Assembly: GCF_014203605.1 (NCBI RefSeq)
Contig: NZ_JACHJJ010000006.1
Location: 248,001 to 312,000 of the forward strand
Length of the DNA: 64,000 nucleotides
Source of the DNA: Thiemannella venezuelensis
Lineage (GTDB): Bacteria; Actinomycetota; Actinomycetes; Streptosporangiales; Streptosporangiaceae
Reading direction: 5' to 3'
Shown here: positions 7,683 through 19,531 of the stretch, piece by piece
Numbering within the stretch: the first letter of the stretch is position 1
Layout: each line of letters opens with the position of its first letter
The notes under the pieces: model-generated
What the model was told of the DNA's origin: nothing
Seen by the model: the letters and a program-made list of their open reading frames with translations, nothing else
The model's database searches: none
Program-made: the position numbers and the translations under genes

Positions 7683-10600
7683 TCAGGGGTTCGGCCGCTT
7701 GAGCCGGGCCGCGACGATCGCGCCGATCTCGGCGATCGGTCCCGGCTGGGTCATGTCCTTGTGGCTGCACGCCACGTCGTGGTTCTCGATCGCGCCGGTG
7801 ACGTGCGGCCGCCAGGTCTCGGCGGTCAGCGCGTCGTCGATCGTGTCGACGGTGGCGCGGAAGAACAGCACGTCGCCGTCGAAGACCCGGGTGTCGAGCC
7901 CGCGCACCAGGTGGTTGGTGTTCAGGTACAGGTCCTTGAGCGACCTGAGCGTCTCCACCGGAAGGCCGGAGAGCGGGCTGCCCTCCCGGCGCAGGATCTC
8001 GATCACGCCTTCCATCGTGGGCGCGGCGTCCGGCGCGAAGCCGCCCATGGTGAGCAGCGCCTCCAGCGCCTCGGCCTCGTCGGAGACCGGCAGGTCCCGC
8101 AGCCCCTCGGCCGGGTAGGCGTCCAGCACCGCCAGCAGCGCGACCTCCTGCCCGGCGAGCCGGAGCTGCACCGCCATCTCCTGCGCGATGACGCCGCCGG
8201 TGGACCAGCCCAGCAGGTGGTACGGCCCGGCGGGCTGCACCTGCCTGAGCTGCGCGACGTAGTCGGCGGCCAGTTCCCGCAGCGAGGTGGGCAGCGGGTC
8301 GTGCCGGGCCTGCAGGCCGTAGATCGGGCGGTCCGGGACGTGCCGGATCAGGCCGCTGTAGCACCAGCTCAGCCCGCCCGCCGGGTGCACGCAGAACAGC
8401 GGCGGCAGGGAGCCGGCCTCGCGCAGCGGGAGCAGCACGGCCAGCGGGTCGGTCCGGGAACCGCTCTCGGTGAGGGCGGCGAGCGCGGCGGCGGTGGGCG
8501 CCTCGAAGAGGGCACCGATGGTCACCTCGGCGCCGAGCACCTCCCTGATCCGCGAGACGAGCCGTACGGCCAGCAGCGAGTGCCCGCCCAGGTCGAAGAA
8601 GCCGTCGTCGGCACCGACCCGGGGCAGCCCGAGGACCTCGGCGAAGAGCGCGCACAGCGCCTCCTCGCGCGGGGTGGCCGGCGGCCGCCCCGCCCCGGTG
8701 GCCGCCGCCGGTGCGGGCAGCGCCTTGCGGTCCAGCTTGCCGTTGACGGTGAGCGGCAGCGCCGCCACCCCGACGACCGCCGCCGGGACCATGTAGTCCG
8801 GCAGCACCCGCCCCGCGAACGCGCGCAGCTCCACCGGGTCCGGCGCGGCCTCCCGGGGGGACGCCGCCGGGACGACGTAGGCGACCAGGCGCTTGTCGCC
8901 GGGCCGGTCCTCGCGGACGATCACCGCGGCCTGGCCGACCGAGGGATGGCCCAGCAGCGCCGCCTCGATCTCGCCGGGCTCGATCCGGAAACCGCGGACC
9001 TTGACCTGCTGGTCGGCACGGCCGATGTAGTCGAGCGTGCCGTCCGGCTTCCACCGGGCCAGGTCGCCCGAGCGGTACATGCGCGTGCCGGCAGCGCCGT
9101 ACGGGTCGGCGACGAACCGTTCGGCGGTCAGCCCGGGACGCCCGAGATAGCCGCGGGCCAGGCCGTCGCCGGCCACGTACATCTCGCCCACCACGCCCGG
9201 CGGCACCGGCTGCAGCGCGTCGTCCAGCAGGTAGACCCGCAGGTCGGGGATGCCCCGCCCGATGAGGCTGCCCTCCCGGTGGCCGGGGGAGAGCGGCATG
9301 TGGGTGACGTGCACCGTCGTCTCGGTGATGCCGTACATGTTGACCAGCAGCGGGGTCTCCGGTCTGCGGGCGTACCACTCGGCCAGCCGGCCCAGCTCCA
9401 GCGCCTCGCCGCCGAACACCACGTACCGCAGCGCCAGCTCCCGCCCGTCGTCGGCCGCGACCAGCTGGTAGAAGGCCGACGGCGTCTGGTTGAGCACGGT
9501 GACCCGCTCGCGCTCCAGCAGAGCCAGGAAGTCCTCCGGGGACCTGCTCACCTCGTGGGGCACCACGACCAGGCGTCCGCCGTACAGCAGCGCGCCCCAC
9601 AGTTCCCACACCGAGAAGTCGAACGCGTAGGAGTGGAACAGCGTCCACACGTCGCCGGGGCCGAAACCGAACCAGTGGTCGGTGGCCGTCAGCAGCCGGA
9701 CCACGTTGTGGTGCGTGACCAGCACGCCCTTGGGACGGCCGGTCGAGCCGGAGGTGTAGATGACGTAGGCGGCGTTGCCCGGCTCCAGCGTGCGCTCGGG
9801 GTCGTGGTCGAGCCAGTCGCCGAGATCCTCCAGCCAGCTTTCGTCCACCACGCAGACCGGTCCCGCGTCGGCGATCATGTAGTCGAGCCGGTCCGCCGGG
9901 TAGGACGGGTCCAGCGGCAGGTAGGCCGCGCCCGCCTTGACCACCGCGAGCAGCGCGACCACCAGGTCCGCCGAGCGGGGCAGCGAGAGCGCCACGACGC
10001 TCTCCGGCCGCGCGCCGTACGCGATGAGCTTGTGCGCGAGCCGGTTGGCCCGCGCGTTCAGCTCCGCGTAGGTCAGGTTCTCCACGGCGACCGCGTACGG
10101 CGTGCGCCGCACCTGCGCCTCGAACAGGTCGGGCAGGGTCGGCCCGGCCTCGCTGACCAGGTCCCCGTTCCACTCCTCGATCAGCGTCCGCCGCTCGCCC
10201 CCGCCGAGGACGTCCAGCCTGCCGATCGGCCGGGACGGGTCGGCGACGGCCCCGGCGAGCAGGCGGACCAGCCGCTCGGCGACGGTCGCGGCGGTGGCGC
10301 GGTCGAACAGGTCCGCGCTGTACTCCAGGAACCCGGTCCCGGTCGCGTCGAGGTTCAGGGTCAGGTCGAACTTGGCGGTGCCGGTGTGCACGACCTCCAC
10401 GCCCGGGACCGGGGCGTCCTGGTAGACGAGCATCGTCTGGAAGAGCGGGTGCCGGTTGCGGGCCCGGGGCGGGTTGAGCGCCTCCACCAGCCGGTCGAAC
10501 GGAAGTCCGGCGTGGTCGAACGCGGCCAGGTCGGCCGTGCGCACCCGCTCCAGCAGTTCGGCGAAGGACGGGTCGCCGGAGGTGTCGGCGCGGAGCACGA

Positions 10601-13600
10601 GCGTGTTGACGAAGAACCCGACGGCGTCGTCCAGCGCGCTGTCGTCCCGGCCCGCGACCGGTGTGCCGATCGGGATGTCGGTGCCCGCGCCGAGCCGGGT
10701 GAGCAGCGCGGCGAGCGCCGCGTGCAGGACCATGAAGACGCTGGTGCGGCTCGCGCGGGCCAGCGCCTCGACCGAGGCGACCAGCTCGGGGCCGAGCCTG
10801 ACCGGGACCGTCCCGCCCGACCCGCCGGAGACCGCGGGGCGGGGCCGGTCGGCCGGGAGCTCCAGCCGGTCGGGCAGGCCCGCCAGGGCAGCGGTCCAGT
10901 GGGCGAGGTCGTCGCCGGCCGCCTCGCCGCCGGCCAGGTCGAGCTGCCAGAGCGCGTAGTCGGCGTACTGCACCGGGAGCGGCTCGAACGCGGGCGCCCG
11001 CCCGGACCTCCTGGCCTCGTAGGCGGACAGCAGGTCCCGGACCAGCGGCCCGGTGGACCAGCCGTCGCCGGCGATGTGGTGCAGGACCAGCATCAGCACG
11101 TGCGCCCGCTCGCCCAGCCGGAGCAGGTGGGCGCGGAGCGGCGGCTCGGTCGCCAGGTCGAAGCCGCGGCGCACGATCGTCCGCATGGCCTCGGCCGGGT
11201 CGTCGGGCTGCCAGACCGGCAGGGGGACCGGCTCCGGATCCAGGACGTGCTGCCGGGGCACGCCGTCGTCCTCAGGGAAGACGGTGCGCAGGATCTCGTG
11301 CCTGGCCGTGACGTCGCCGAGCGCGGCGCGCAGCGCGTCGCGGTCCATCGGCCCGTCCAGGCGGACCGCGAGCGGGATGTTGTAGGTCGGGTTCGGCCCC
11401 TCGATCTTGTAGAGGAACCAGAGCCTGGCCTGGGCGGACGAGAGCGGGACCCGCTCGGGCCGGGTACGGCGCCGCAGCGGCGGCCGGGCGGCGCGCCCGG
11501 CGGGCATGCGGGCGACGAGGCCGGCGGGCGTCGGCTCCTCGAAGATCGTCGTGATCGGCACGCGGACGCCGAAGGACTCCCGGATCCGCACGGCCAGCCG
11601 GGCGGCCAGCAGCGAGTGCCCGCCCAGGTCGAAGAACCCGTCGTCCGCCCCGACGCCGGCCCGTCCGCCGTCCGCCCCGGTGCCGGGCAGCCCGAGGACC
11701 TCGGCGAAGAGGGCGCACATCGTGCGCTCCTCGGGGCTCTGCGGCTCCCGGCCCGGCCGGGCGGCGGCCCGGAGGTCGGGCAGCGCGGCCCGGTCCAGCT
11801 TCCCGTTGGGCGTACGGGGCAGCGCGTCCAGCCAGGCGACGGCCGAGGGCACCATCCCGGCGGGCAGGCGCGCGGCGGCGAACTCCCGGAGCTCGCCGGA
11901 GTCCGGCACGAGAGGCGGCCCGGCGGGGTCCGCGGCGACGGGTGCGCCGGCGGATGATCCGGGGACGTCCGCCGTGCCGGTCCCGGCGGGCACCGCGTAG
12001 GCGACCAGGCGGTCCCCGCGTACGGCCACGGCCGCGGCGGCGACGCCGGGGTGCTGCTCCAGCACGGCCTCGATCTCGCCGGGTTCGATCCGGACGCCGC
12101 GCACCTTGACCTGGTCGTCGATCCGGCCGAGCAGTTCGAGCCGCCCGCCGGGAGCCCAGCGGGCCCGGTCGCCGGTCCGGTACAGGCGCGAGCCGCCGGG
12201 ACCGGCCACGAACCGCTCGGCGGTCAGCTCGGGACGGCCGAGGTAGCCCAGGGCCAGTCCGTCGCCGGACAGGTACAGCTCGCCGGCGACGCCGGGCGGC
12301 GCCGGCTGCAGGGCGTGGTCGAGCACGTGGACGCGGGTGCCCGGGGTGGGGCCCTCGGTCCCGTCGCCGAGCCAGGTGTAGGCGTCGACGGCGGACTCGG
12401 TGGGGCCGTAGTGGTTGACCGCGAGCGTGCCGTTCTCGCGGAGCCTGCGCCACAGCGACTCCGGTACGGCCTCCCCGCCGACCACCGTGATCCTGGGCGG
12501 CGCCGCCAACAGGGCGGGGAGCTCCCTCAGGTGGGAGGGGGTCAGGTCGAGGTAGCCGATCGCGTGCTCGCGGACGTAGCCGGTCAGCGCCTCGGGGTCG
12601 CGGTAGGTGTCGTCGTCGAGCAGGTGCAGCTCGTGCCCGCCGACCATCCAGAGCACCGGGTCGAGGGAGGCGTCGAAGGAGAAGGAGGCGGTGTGCGCGA
12701 CCCTGAGCCGCTCGCCGGGCGGGAACAGGCGCTCACGGTGGCCGGCGAGCAGGGCGGCCAGGCCCCGGTGGGTGGCCACCACGCCCTTGGGGCGTCCGGT
12801 CGAGCCGGAGGTGTAGATCACGTACGCGGCGTCGTCCGGCCGGGGGACCGCGGGCCGGGCCGTGTCCCGCGCGGTCCCGGCGTCCTCGCCGGCGAGCCAC
12901 TCCGGGGTGACCACGATGGAGGGCCGGGCGTCGGCCAGCATGAACTCCCGCCGATCGGCCGGGTAGGACGGGTCGATCGGCAGGAACGCGGCGCCGCTCT
13001 TCAGGACGGCGAGCAGCGCCACCACCAGGTCGGCGGAGCGCGGCAGCTCCAGCGCCACGATCCGCCCCGGGCCCGCTCCCTCGCCGGCCAGCCGCCGGGC
13101 CGCCCGGTCGGCGCGTTCACCCAGCTCGCGGAAGGTCAGCGACTCGTCCCCGCAGGTCAGGGCCTTCGCGCCGGGCGTGAGCCGTACCTGCTCGTCGAAG
13201 GCCTCGACCACGGTCGGCGGGTGCGGCGCGGGGGAGGAGGCGGGCGGGGGAACGGCGGGAAGGGCCGTGGGAAGGGCCGTGGAGGGCAGGGCCGCCCGGT
13301 CCTCGCCGGTGAGCACGGAGATCCGGCCGACGGGGGTGTCGGGAGGGGTGAGCGCCAGCGCGGTCAGGAGGCGGGCCAGCCGCCGGGAGTGGACGGCGAG
13401 GTCCTCCTCCGTGTACAGGGCGGCGTTGCCGTCGAGCTCCAGGGTGAGCCGGTCGCCGTCGAGCAGGAGGGTGACGGCCAGGTCGTCGACGGGACCGGCG
13501 GCGAGGTTGCGGACCTCGGCGGCGGTCCCGGCGAACTTCACCTCGGCGGAGAAGGGCTTGATGTTGAGCAGCGGGCCGAACAGGGCCCGGGAGGACCCGG

Positions 13601-14663
13601 AGAGGCCGAGGTCGCGGCGGAGGTCCTCGATCCGGTAGCGGGAGTGGCGGCGGGCCTCGGCGACCCGCCGGGCGGCCTGGCCGACGAGCTCGCCGAGCGT
13701 GAGGTCCGGGCGGACGCCGAGCCGGAGCGGGAGCACGTTGACCGCCAGGCACGGCACCCGGAGGGCGGCGCCGATCCGGTTCATCAGCGGCAGGCCGACC
13801 AGCACGTCGGTGGTCCCGGTGAGGCGGCCGAGGTAGAGGGCGAGCCCGGCCGCGGCCACGTCCGCCCAGGTCGCCCGGGCCTGCTGGGCGAGCGCGTCCC
13901 AGTGCCCGGTGGCGGGCAGCGCCTCGCGGTGCCGTACGACCTCCCGCGCGGACATCGCCGGCGCGCCCGCCAGCCCCGCGGGCTCGGGGGCACCGGCCAT
14001 CCGCTCCAGCCAGTAGGCCCGGTCCCTTCCGTGGCGCTCGGAGGCGCGGTAGGCGGTCTCCTCCTCCAGCACGGGCGCCAGGCCGCCGAACGGGCTCGGG
14101 CCGGGCGGCAGGCCGTCCGCGAGCGCGTTGTAGATCTCCGCGACCCGGCTCACCAGCATGGAGAGCGCGTAGGCGTCGATCAGGATGTGGTGCACCCGCA
14201 GGTACCAGGCGAACCGGTCGTCGGCCAGGCGGATCAGGGCGTTGCGGACCAGCGACCCGGAGGCCGGGTCGGCCGCCTCCGCGCCGTCCGCCGTCCCGCC
14301 GGCCGGGTCGACGGGCGTGCGCAGGTCGGCGCGGATCCACGCCTCGGCGGCGGCCTCGGGGTCGGGCTCGCCGCTCAGGTCGAGGACGGTGAGGAGGTCG
14401 CGCAGCGAGTCGCACGCCGGGAGGTACTGGGCGGGTTCCTCGGTGAAGCGCAGCCGGAGCGGTTCGGCCTCGGCCAGGCAGCGGAGCAGGGCGCGCTCGA
14501 ACAGGGCCGTGTCCACGGGGCCGTGGACGTCGACGCGGTCGGCGGTGTTGTAGACGGGGTTGCCCGGGTCCAGCCGCTGGGCGAACCAGATCCCCGCCTG
14601 CGCCCCGGTCAGCGGGAACGTCTCGGGGCCGGGCCCGCCGGGCGGGAGCGTCTCGGGGTTCAT
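7683..14663 (-). CDS. dhbF: Two-module siderophore NRPS (C-A-PCP-C-A-PCP-TE), DhbF-like
   Basis: The protein has 2326 aa. C1 (about 17-450) has HHILIDA near residue 156. A1 (about 480-950) contains the FDAS core near 663. PCP1 has LGGHSL near 1013. C2 has HHIAGDGW near 1197. A2 has FDFSVW near 1682. PCP2 has LGGHSL near 2026. The C-terminal TE has GWSTGG near 2152 and a late CSHKDM histidine. Aligned by eye to GrsA, the A1 pocket reads D-A-D-D-V-G-H-V-D-K, an acidic pocket suited to Arg or Lys. A2 reads D-F-W-N-V-G-M-V-H-K, essentially the standard Thr code. No epimerisation domain is present. With the DHB-loading genes this predicts DHB-(Arg/Lys)-Thr units trimerised by the TE, as in griseobactin. 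It starts by an ATGA overlap with the carrier gene. Confidence 0.95.
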   Translation of the reverse strand: MNPETLPPGGPGPETFPLTGAQAGIWFAQRLDPGNPVYNTADRVDVHGPVDTALFERALLRCLAEAEPLRLRFTEEPAQYLPACDSLRDLLTVLDLSGEPDPEAAAEAWIRADLRTPVDPAGGTADGAEAADPASGSLVRNALIRLADDRFAWYLRVHHILIDAYALSMLVSRVAEIYNALADGLPPGPSPFGGLAPVLEEETAYRASERHGRDRAYWLERMAGAPEPAGLAGAPAMSAREVVRHREALPATGHWDALAQQARATWADVAAAGLALYLGRLTGTTDVLVGLPLMNRIGAALRVPCLAVNVLPLRLGVRPDLTLGELVGQAARRVAEARRHSRYRIEDLRRDLGLSGSSRALFGPLLNIKPFSAEVKFAGTAAEVRNLAAGPVDDLAVTLLLDGDRLTLELDGNAALYTEEDLAVHSRRLARLLTALALTPPDTPVGRISVLTGEDRAALPSTALPTALPAVPPPASSPAPHPPTVVEAFDEQVRLTPGAKALTCGDESLTFRELGERADRAARRLAGEGAGPGRIVALELPRSADLVVALLAVLKSGAAFLPIDPSYPADRREFMLADARPSIVVTPEWLAGEDAGTARDTARPAVPRPDDAAYVIYTSGSTGRPKGVVATHRGLAALLAGHRERLFPPGERLRVAHTASFSFDASLDPVLWMVGGHELHLLDDDTYRDPEALTGYVREHAIGYLDLTPSHLRELPALLAAPPRITVVGGEAVPESLWRRLRENGTLAVNHYGPTESAVDAYTWLGDGTEGPTPGTRVHVLDHALQPAPPGVAGELYLSGDGLALGYLGRPELTAERFVAGPGGSRLYRTGDRARWAPGGRLELLGRIDDQVKVRGVRIEPGEIEAVLEQHPGVAAAAVAVRGDRLVAYAVPAGTGTADVPGSSAGAPVAADPAGPPLVPDSGELREFAAARLPAGMVPSAVAWLDALPRTPNGKLDRAALPDLRAAARPGREPQSPEERTMCALFAEVLGLPGTGADGGRAGVGADDGFFDLGGHSLLAARLAVRIRESFGVRVPITTIFEEPTPAGLVARMPAGRAARPPLRRRTRPERVPLSSAQARLWFLYKIEGPNPTYNIPLAVRLDGPMDRDALRAALGDVTARHEILRTVFPEDDGVPRQHVLDPEPVPLPVWQPDDPAEAMRTIVRRGFDLATEPPLRAHLLRLGERAHVLMLVLHHIAGDGWSTGPLVRDLLSAYEARRSGRAPAFEPLPVQYADYALWQLDLAGGEAAGDDLAHWTAALAGLPDRLELPADRPRPAVSGGSGGTVPVRLGPELVASVEALARASRTSVFMVLHAALAALLTRLGAGTDIPIGTPVAGRDDSALDDAVGFFVNTLVLRADTSGDPSFAELLERVRTADLAAFDHAGLPFDRLVEALNPPRARNRHPLFQTMLVYQDAPVPGVEVVHTGTAKFDLTLNLDATGTGFLEYSADLFDRATAATVAERLVRLLAGAVADPSRPIGRLDVLGGGERRTLIEEWNGDLVSEAGPTLPDLFEAQVRRTPYAVAVENLTYAELNARANRLAHKLIAYGARPESVVALSLPRSADLVVALLAVVKAGAAYLPLDPSYPADRLDYMIADAGPVCVVDESWLEDLGDWLDHDPERTLEPGNAAYVIYTSGSTGRPKGVLVTHHNVVRLLTATDHWFGFGPGDVWTLFHSYAFDFSVWELWGALLYGGRLVVVPHEVSRSPEDFLALLERERVTVLNQTPSAFYQLVAADDGRELALRYVVFGGEALELGRLAEWYARRPETPLLVNMYGITETTVHVTHMPLSPGHREGSLIGRGIPDLRVYLLDDALQPVPPGVVGEMYVAGDGLARGYLGRPGLTAERFVADPYGAAGTRMYRSGDLARWKPDGTLDYIGRADQQVKVRGFRIEPGEIEAALLGHPSVGQAAVIVREDRPGDKRLVAYVVPAASPREAAPDPVELRAFAGRVLPDYMVPAAVVGVAALPLTVNGKLDRKALPAPAAATGAGRPPATPREEALCALFAEVLGLPRVGADDGFFDLGGHSLLAVRLVSRIREVLGAEVTIGALFEAPTAAALAALTESGSRTDPLAVLLPLREAGSLPPLFCVHPAGGLSWCYSGLIRHVPDRPIYGLQARHDPLPTSLRELAADYVAQLRQVQPAGPYHLLGWSTGGVIAQEMAVQLRLAGQEVALLAVLDAYPAEGLRDLPVSDEAEALEALLTMGGFAPDAAPTMEGVIEILRREGSPLSGLPVETLRSLKDLYLNTNHLVRGLDTRVFDGDVLFFRATVDTIDDALTAETWRPHVTGAIENHDVACSHKDMTQPGPIAEIGAIVAARLKRPNP

Positions 14664-14878
14664 CCGAGCAGCTCCGCCCAGGCCGCGATGGTGGGCTTCT
14701 CCGCGAGGTCGGGGAAGCCGACCTCGACGCCCTCGCGGCGCCAGCGCTCGATCAGCGTCATCACCCTGATGGAGTCGAGTCCGGCGTCGATGAGGTTCTC
14801 CTCGAAGCCCAGCTCCTCGGGGTCCAGGTAGAGCAGCTCGGCGATCTCGGCGCGGAGCCGTACGGCGGTCTCAGACAC
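14660..14878 (-). CDS. Stand-alone aryl carrier protein (ArCP)
   Basis: This 72-aa carrier protein has the phosphopantetheine site in [19 protein letters not shown], with Ser in DSIR. It corresponds to the ArCP domain that is fused to isochorismatase in EntB and DhbB, here encoded separately. It should be charged with 2,3-dihydroxybenzoate by the DhbE ligase and feed the first condensation domain of the NRPS. The GTG start at 14878 overlaps the isochorismatase stop by 8 bp, and its stop overlaps the NRPS ATG as ATGA, so the three proteins are tightly coupled in translation. Confidence 0.93.
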   Translation of the reverse strand: MSETAVRLRAEIAELLYLDPEELGFEENLIDAGLDSIRVMTLIERWRREGVEVGFPDLAEKPTIAAWAELLG

Positions 14879-15530
14879 CGGCGGCCTCCCGGGTGAGCGA
14901 GCCGGTGAGCATGCGGCCGACCTGCTGCGTGGTGAGGGTGACCGCGCAGCGTTCGGCGGCGTAGGTCAGCGCCATGCGGTGGTGCTCCAGGGAGAAGTCG
15001 GCCACCGCGTCGGCGACCACGAAGGCCTGCACGTCGCGCATGAACGCCTCGCCGGCGGTCATCAGCACGCCGATGTGCGCGTAGATCCCGCAGATGACGA
15101 GCTGGTCGCGGCCCTGGGACGCCATCAGCTCGGCCAGGTGGGTGCGCTGGTAGGCGCTGTAGCGCCACTTGGTGAGCAGCACGTCGCCCTCGCGCGGCGC
15201 CAGCTCGTCGGTGATCTTCGCCTCCTGCGGATCGGGGCCGATGCCGCCGCCCCAGAAGTCCAGGAGCAGGCCGCGCTCCTGCGGGCTCTGCCCGCCGGGC
15301 TGGGCCGAGTAGACGACGGGCACGCCGAGCCCGGAGCAGAGCTCGCGCAGGGCCAGGACGTTGGACATCAGCTCGACCAGCGGCGACCGCCCGGGGGTGA
15401 AGGCGCGCAGGAAGTAGTTCTGCATGTCGTGCACGAGCAGTACGGCCCGGCGCGGGTCCGGGCGCCAGCCGACGCGGTTGGCGGGCAGGTCGGCGGGCAT
15501 GGGATACGGCTGGATCGGAGGGATCGCCAT
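14871..15530 (-). CDS. dhbB: Isochorismatase (2,3-dihydro-2,3-dihydroxybenzoate synthase), without ArCP domain
   Basis: This 219-aa protein is the isochorismatase half of EntB/DhbB. It starts [20 protein letters not shown] and has the family core [18 protein letters not shown] with the catalytic Asp, [10 protein letters not shown] with the Lys, and the [13 protein letters not shown] region around a conserved glycine-rich turn. It hydrolyses the enol ether of isochorismate to 2,3-dihydro-2,3-dihydroxybenzoate and pyruvate. EntB and DhbB are about 285-310 aa because of a fused carrier domain; this one stops before that domain, which is supplied by the next gene. The ATG at 15530 lies 5 bp after the dhbE stop. 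Confidence 0.95.
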   Translation of the reverse strand: MAIPPIQPYPMPADLPANRVGWRPDPRRAVLLVHDMQNYFLRAFTPGRSPLVELMSNVLALRELCSGLGVPVVYSAQPGGQSPQERGLLLDFWGGGIGPDPQEAKITDELAPREGDVLLTKWRYSAYQRTHLAELMASQGRDQLVICGIYAHIGVLMTAGEAFMRDVQAFVVADAVADFSLEHHRMALTYAAERCAVTLTTQQVGRMLTGSLTREAAGV

Positions 15531-15535
15531 GATCG

Positions 15536-17077
15536 TCAGGTCCTTTCTCGGAGGTGGCGCTTGCTGACCTTGCCGACCGCGGTCTGCGGGAAGGCGTCGA
15601 CGAACTCGAACCGGTCGGGGATCTTGAAGGCGGCGATGCCGCGCTCCCGCAGGAAGGCCCGGAGCTCGGCCTTGGCCGGCGCCTCGCCCCGGCAGATCAG
15701 GTAGGCGCAGCTGCGCTCGCCGAGGTAGGGGTCGGGCACGGCGACCACGCTGGCGTCGTGGACCGAGGGGTGGGCCAGGAGGTGGTTCTCGACCTCCTCC
15801 GCGGCGATCTTGTCGCCGCCCCGGTTGATCTGGTCCTTGGCCCGGCCCTCCACGACCAGGTGGCCGCCGGGGGTGCGGCGGACGATGTCGCCGGTCCGGT
15901 AGAAGCCGTCGGCGGTGAAGGCGAGCTTGTTGTGCTCCTCGGCCCGCCAGTAGCCGCGGATGGTGTACGGCCCGCGGGTCAGCAGGTGGCCCTCGTCGGT
16001 CTCGCGGTCGTCGTCGTCCACGATGAGGATCTCGTCGTCGGGCGAGATGGGCCGGCCCTGGGTGGAGACGATCACGTCCTCGGGGTCGTCCAGCCGGGTG
16101 TAGTTGACCAGTCCCTCGGCCATGCCGAAGACCTGCTGGAGCGTGCAGCCCAGCTCGGGCCGGACCCGCTTGGCCGCCTCCTCGCTGAACTTGGCCCCGC
16201 CGACCTGGAGCACCTCCAGGCTCGACAGGTCGTGCGCGGTGCCCGCGGCGGCGTCCAGCCAGACCAGGGCGAGCGGCGGGACCAGCGCGGTGATGGTGAC
16301 CCGCTCCCGCTCGACCAGCGGGAAGCAGGTGCCGGGGCTGGGGTCGGGCGCCAGCACGCTGGCCGCCCCCGCGCTGAGCGCGCCGAAGACGCCGGGGGAG
16401 CTCATCGGGAAGTTGTGCGCGGCGGGCAGCGCGCACAGGTAGACGCTCTCCGGGGTCAGCGCGCAGATCTCCGCGCTGGCCCGGAAGCTGTAGATGTAGT
16501 CGTCGTGGGTCCGCGGGATCAGCTTGGGCAGGCCGGTGCTCCCGCCGGAGAGCTGGAGGAAGGCCACGTCGCCGGGGGCGGGGCCGGGCAGCCCGGCCAG
16601 CACGGCCGGGTCGCCCTCGGGCAGGTCGCCGAGGACGAGTGCGGGGGTGTCCGGGGCGAGGGCGCGGTGCGCGTCGTCCGGGCAGACGTAGGCGGCGGCC
16701 TCGGTGAACGCGCAGAAGTAGGAGATCTCCGCGGAGCGGTGCGCGGGCAGCGCGAACACCGGCAGGGCGCCGAGCCGGAAGAGCGCGAAGCAGACCTGGT
16801 AGAACTCGGGCACGTTCGGCAGTTGCACGACGACCCGGTCGCCGTGCCCGATGCCGAGGCCGTGCAGCCCGGCGGCGAGCCGGTCGGCCCGCTCGGCCAG
16901 GTCGCCGAAGCTCCACCGGGTCCCGGCCCCCCCGGTGGCGTCGGGCGCCGGCGGGGCGATCAGCGCGGGGCGCGGGCCGTACCGGCCGGCCAGCTCGCGC
17001 AGCATGTCCCCGAAGGTCTCCCCCTTCCAGTAGCCGGCGGCGCGGTAGCGGGCGGCGATGTCGTCAGGCCAGTGCAT
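15536..17077 (-). CDS. dhbE: 2,3-dihydroxybenzoate-AMP ligase
   Basis: This 513-aa stand-alone adenylating enzyme resembles EntE/DhbE. The phosphate loop is [18 protein letters not shown], the core aryl-acid pocket includes [13 protein letters not shown], the A5 motif reads [14 protein letters not shown], and the C-terminal lysine motif is [13 protein letters not shown]. The NF in AHNFPM is a known mark of DHB and salicylate ligases. It activates 2,3-dihydroxybenzoate and loads it on the separate ArCP. The start overlaps the end of dhbC by 14 bp. Confidence 0.95.
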   Translation of the reverse strand: MHWPDDIAARYRAAGYWKGETFGDMLRELAGRYGPRPALIAPPAPDATGGAGTRWSFGDLAERADRLAAGLHGLGIGHGDRVVVQLPNVPEFYQVCFALFRLGALPVFALPAHRSAEISYFCAFTEAAAYVCPDDAHRALAPDTPALVLGDLPEGDPAVLAGLPGPAPGDVAFLQLSGGSTGLPKLIPRTHDDYIYSFRASAEICALTPESVYLCALPAAHNFPMSSPGVFGALSAGAASVLAPDPSPGTCFPLVERERVTITALVPPLALVWLDAAAGTAHDLSSLEVLQVGGAKFSEEAAKRVRPELGCTLQQVFGMAEGLVNYTRLDDPEDVIVSTQGRPISPDDEILIVDDDDRETDEGHLLTRGPYTIRGYWRAEEHNKLAFTADGFYRTGDIVRRTPGGHLVVEGRAKDQINRGGDKIAAEEVENHLLAHPSVHDASVVAVPDPYLGERSCAYLICRGEAPAKAELRAFLRERGIAAFKIPDRFEFVDAFPQTAVGKVSKRHLRERT

Positions 17078-18212
17078 CGGTGTTCACTCCCAGGGCGTGC
17101 AGCATGGTGCGGAACTTGGCGGTGGTCTCGGCGAGCTCCCGCTCGGGGTCGGAGCCGGTCACGATCCCGGCCCCGGCGTACAGCCGGAGCACGCGCTCGG
17201 CTACCTCGGCGCAGCGGATGGTCACCGCCCACTCGCCGTCCCCGGCCGCGTCGGCCCAGCCGACCATGCCGGTGTAGAAGCCCCGGTCGAACGGCTCCAG
17301 CTCCCCGATCACCCGCCGGGCCTCGGCCCGGGGCGTCCCGCACACGGCCGGGGTGGGGTGGAGTGCGGCGGCGAGGGTCAGCACGGAGGTGTCCGGGTCG
17401 CGCAGCACGCCGGTGACGTGCGTGGACAGGTGCCACATCGTCCCGGTGGCGGTCAGCTCGGGCGCGGCGGGCACGTCGAGCTCCGCGCAGTACGGCGCCA
17501 GCGCGTCGGCCACGGACTCCACGACCAGGCGGTGCTCGTACAGGTCCTTGGCGGAGGAGGTCAGCGCGGTGGCCCGGCGGCGGTCCTCGGCGGGGTCGGT
17601 GCTGCGGGCGGCGGAGCCGGCGAGGGGGTTGGAGACCACGCTCCGGCCCCGGCGGGAGACGAGCAGTTCGGGGCTGGCGCCGATGAGCGTGCGGCCGCCG
17701 GGCAGCGGGGCGGCGAAGGAGCGGTCGCGGCCGACCAGGGGGCGGATCAGGTCGAGCAGGTCGATGGGGCGGTCGGAGGTGAGCTCCAGGGTCCTGGCCA
17801 GGACGACCTTCTCCAGCAGGCCTGCGTCCATGCGCTCCAGGGCGAGCCGCACCGCCTTGGCGTAGTCCTGGGGGGCGGGGACCGGCCGCACCCGCCAGCC
17901 GCCGCGCGGGGTCTCCGGGCCCTGGCCGAGGGGGTCGGACCAGGTGGCGGCGGCCGGGACGACCAGGTGGGCGGTGCCGTCGAACCCGACCGCTCCGGCC
18001 GCCACGCCGGCGCCCGCCGCCCGGGCGGCTCCGACGGGGCCGGCCGCCGCCCCGAGCGCGGCGGCGACCCGGCCCGCCAGGGTCGCGAGGTCGCCGCCGA
18101 CGACGTCGCGGACGCCCCGGGTGAGCAGCGTGCCGCCGGAGGAGGAGAAGAGCACCGACTCGCCGGGCGTGTAACCCGCCAGCGGGTCCGCGGCGGTTGC
18201 CAGCAAACGCAT
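17064..18212 (-). CDS. dhbC: Isochorismate synthase
   Basis: This 382-aa chorismate-binding enzyme is of EntC/DhbC length. Recognisable motifs are [22 protein letters not shown], the STHVTGVL strand, [11 protein letters not shown] and the C-terminal [19 protein letters not shown], which holds the metal-binding glutamates. It isomerises chorismate to isochorismate, the first committed step to 2,3-dihydroxybenzoate. The ATG at 18212 is 15 bp after the dhbA stop and its end overlaps dhbE. Confidence 0.95.
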   Translation of the reverse strand: MRLLATAADPLAGYTPGESVLFSSSGGTLLTRGVRDVVGGDLATLAGRVAAALGAAAGPVGAARAAGAGVAAGAVGFDGTAHLVVPAAATWSDPLGQGPETPRGGWRVRPVPAPQDYAKAVRLALERMDAGLLEKVVLARTLELTSDRPIDLLDLIRPLVGRDRSFAAPLPGGRTLIGASPELLVSRRGRSVVSNPLAGSAARSTDPAEDRRRATALTSSAKDLYEHRLVVESVADALAPYCAELDVPAAPELTATGTMWHLSTHVTGVLRDPDTSVLTLAAALHPTPAVCGTPRAEARRVIGELEPFDRGFYTGMVGWADAAGDGEWAVTIRCAEVAERVLRLYAGAGIVTGSDPERELAETTAKFRTMLHALGVNTDALA

Positions 18213-18227
18213 CGAAATCCAATCTGG

Positions 18228-18992
18228 TCAGGCGCGGAGGGTCGCGCCGCCGTCTACCAAGAGGTCGTGCATGGTGATGTGCCTGGCCCGGTCCGAGGCG
18301 AGGAAGAGCACGGCGTCGGCGATGTCCCGGGGATCGGCCACGCGGCCGAGCGGGATGCCGACCCGGAAGGCGGCGGGGTCGCCGTCGAGCGTGGCGTCGT
18401 GCGCCCCGGCGGGGTCCTGGCTCTCCCAGAGCGCGCGGAGCATGGAGGTGTCGGTCGATCCGGGGGAGACCACGTTGCAGCGGATGCCGTACCGGGCCAG
18501 CTCCAGGCCGAGGCAGCGGGTGAACATGCCCGCGGCGGCCTTGGAGGCGGCGTAGGCGGCCATGCCGATCCTCGGCACCGAGGCGGCGTTGGAGCCCACG
18601 GTGATGATCGCGCCGCGCCGCCGGGGGGTCATCCGGTCGGCGACCGCGCGGCAGGTGTGGAACACGCCGTCGGCGTTGACCGCGAAGGTCTGCCGCCACT
18701 CCTCGTCGCCGGTCTCCCCGACCTGTCCGGGCAGCAGCACGCCCGCGACGTTGACGAGGATGTCGATCGGGCCCAGATCCCGCTCCACGGCCGCGACCGT
18801 CTCCTCGACCGCGCGGGGATCCCGCACGTCCAGCGGGTACGGCGCCGCGCCCGCGAGCCCCTCCGGCGGTCCGAGCCGCAGATCGGCGGCGGCGACCCGC
18901 GCTCCGGCCCCGGTCAGGGCGTCGCGGACCGCCGCCCCGATGCCCTGGCCCGCCCCGGTCACCAGGGCGACCCGTCCCCCGATCCCGTCCAC
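18228..18992 (-). CDS. dhbA: 2,3-dihydro-2,3-dihydroxybenzoate dehydrogenase
   Basis: This 254-aa short-chain dehydrogenase matches EntA/DhbA. The NAD-binding [11 protein letters not shown] lies at the N-terminus, followed by VNVAG, and the catalytic YAASK. It oxidises the isochorismatase product to 2,3-dihydroxybenzoate. It is the first gene of the biosynthetic operon. The GTG at 18992 has a GGAAGG ribosome-binding site 9 nt upstream, and two overlapping iron boxes lie 20-53 bp upstream. Confidence 0.94.
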   Translation of the reverse strand: MDGIGGRVALVTGAGQGIGAAVRDALTGAGARVAAADLRLGPPEGLAGAAPYPLDVRDPRAVEETVAAVERDLGPIDILVNVAGVLLPGQVGETGDEEWRQTFAVNADGVFHTCRAVADRMTPRRRGAIITVGSNAASVPRIGMAAYAASKAAAGMFTRCLGLELARYGIRCNVVSPGSTDTSMLRALWESQDPAGAHDATLDGDPAAFRVGIPLGRVADPRDIADAVLFLASDRARHITMHDLLVDGGATLRA

Positions 18993-19011
18993 GCACAGAC
19001 CTTCCGTTCGG

Positions 19012-19045
19012 TTAGGTATGCCTAAATTAGGTTAGCCTTGCCTAA
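19012..19045. promoter_or_regulatory. Double iron box upstream of the dhb operon
   Basis: Two adjacent motifs are visible. TTAGGTATGCCTAA at 19012-19025 is a shortened palindrome, and TTAGGTTAGCCTTGCCTAA at 19027-19045 is a near-consensus 19-bp iron box. They share sequence with the box at 467-485 and lie just upstream of dhbA, so one DtxR-family repressor probably controls uptake and biosynthesis together. Confidence 0.88.
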
Positions 19046-19531
19046 TTTGATGCGTTTACGATGATCTGTCAAGCCGGTCCGGAGCGCGGGGCGGACCGCC
19101 GGGTCGCGGCCGGGGACGGTCGCCCGGGTGGGAGGCCTGGGGCGACCTGCCGATGTGACCGGGATCACGTGCGCGCTGGCCGTGTCCGCCGGTCGCGTCT
19201 GTCGGTCATATCTTTTCGGTCATAACGCGCGGATATATCCGTATGACTTCCGTCAGGAGATTGCGGATCACCGATATACGCGTGCGTCGACCATGCTCTC
19301 TGCGATCACGCCGGGCGATCGGGCCGAATGGGATCCGCCGGAGACGGTCGTCGTTTCGAGGCGTACTTTCGGCGATCCGCTCCCGCGCGGGAACGAATCA
19401 CATCTCCACGAGCCGGAGGGCTTTATCCGGCATCCCCGGGCGGCCGTACCGGTGCGGGCGTCTCACGCACCGGAAGGCTGCGGGCGAAATGCGGGCGGGC
19501 CGGCGGCGGTCGCGGACCCGCCCGCGGAGGG
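19046..19531. other. Intergenic region without a supported gene
   Basis: About 490 bp lie between the dhb promoter and the methyltransferase stop. The middle is noticeably AT-richer than its surroundings and holds a 12-bp palindrome CGGATATATCCG at 19230-19241 and a direct repeat CGGTCATA at 19203-19210 and 19217-19224. Open frames here overlap each other and show no recognisable protein. Confidence 0.6.

Noticed and set aside
7533-14831. Plus-strand open frames of up to 1474 codons opposite the NRPS
   Set aside because: Composition is typical of the antisense of a GC-rich gene (Gly/Arg/Val/Gln runs), with no motifs, while the minus strand has all NRPS core motifs.
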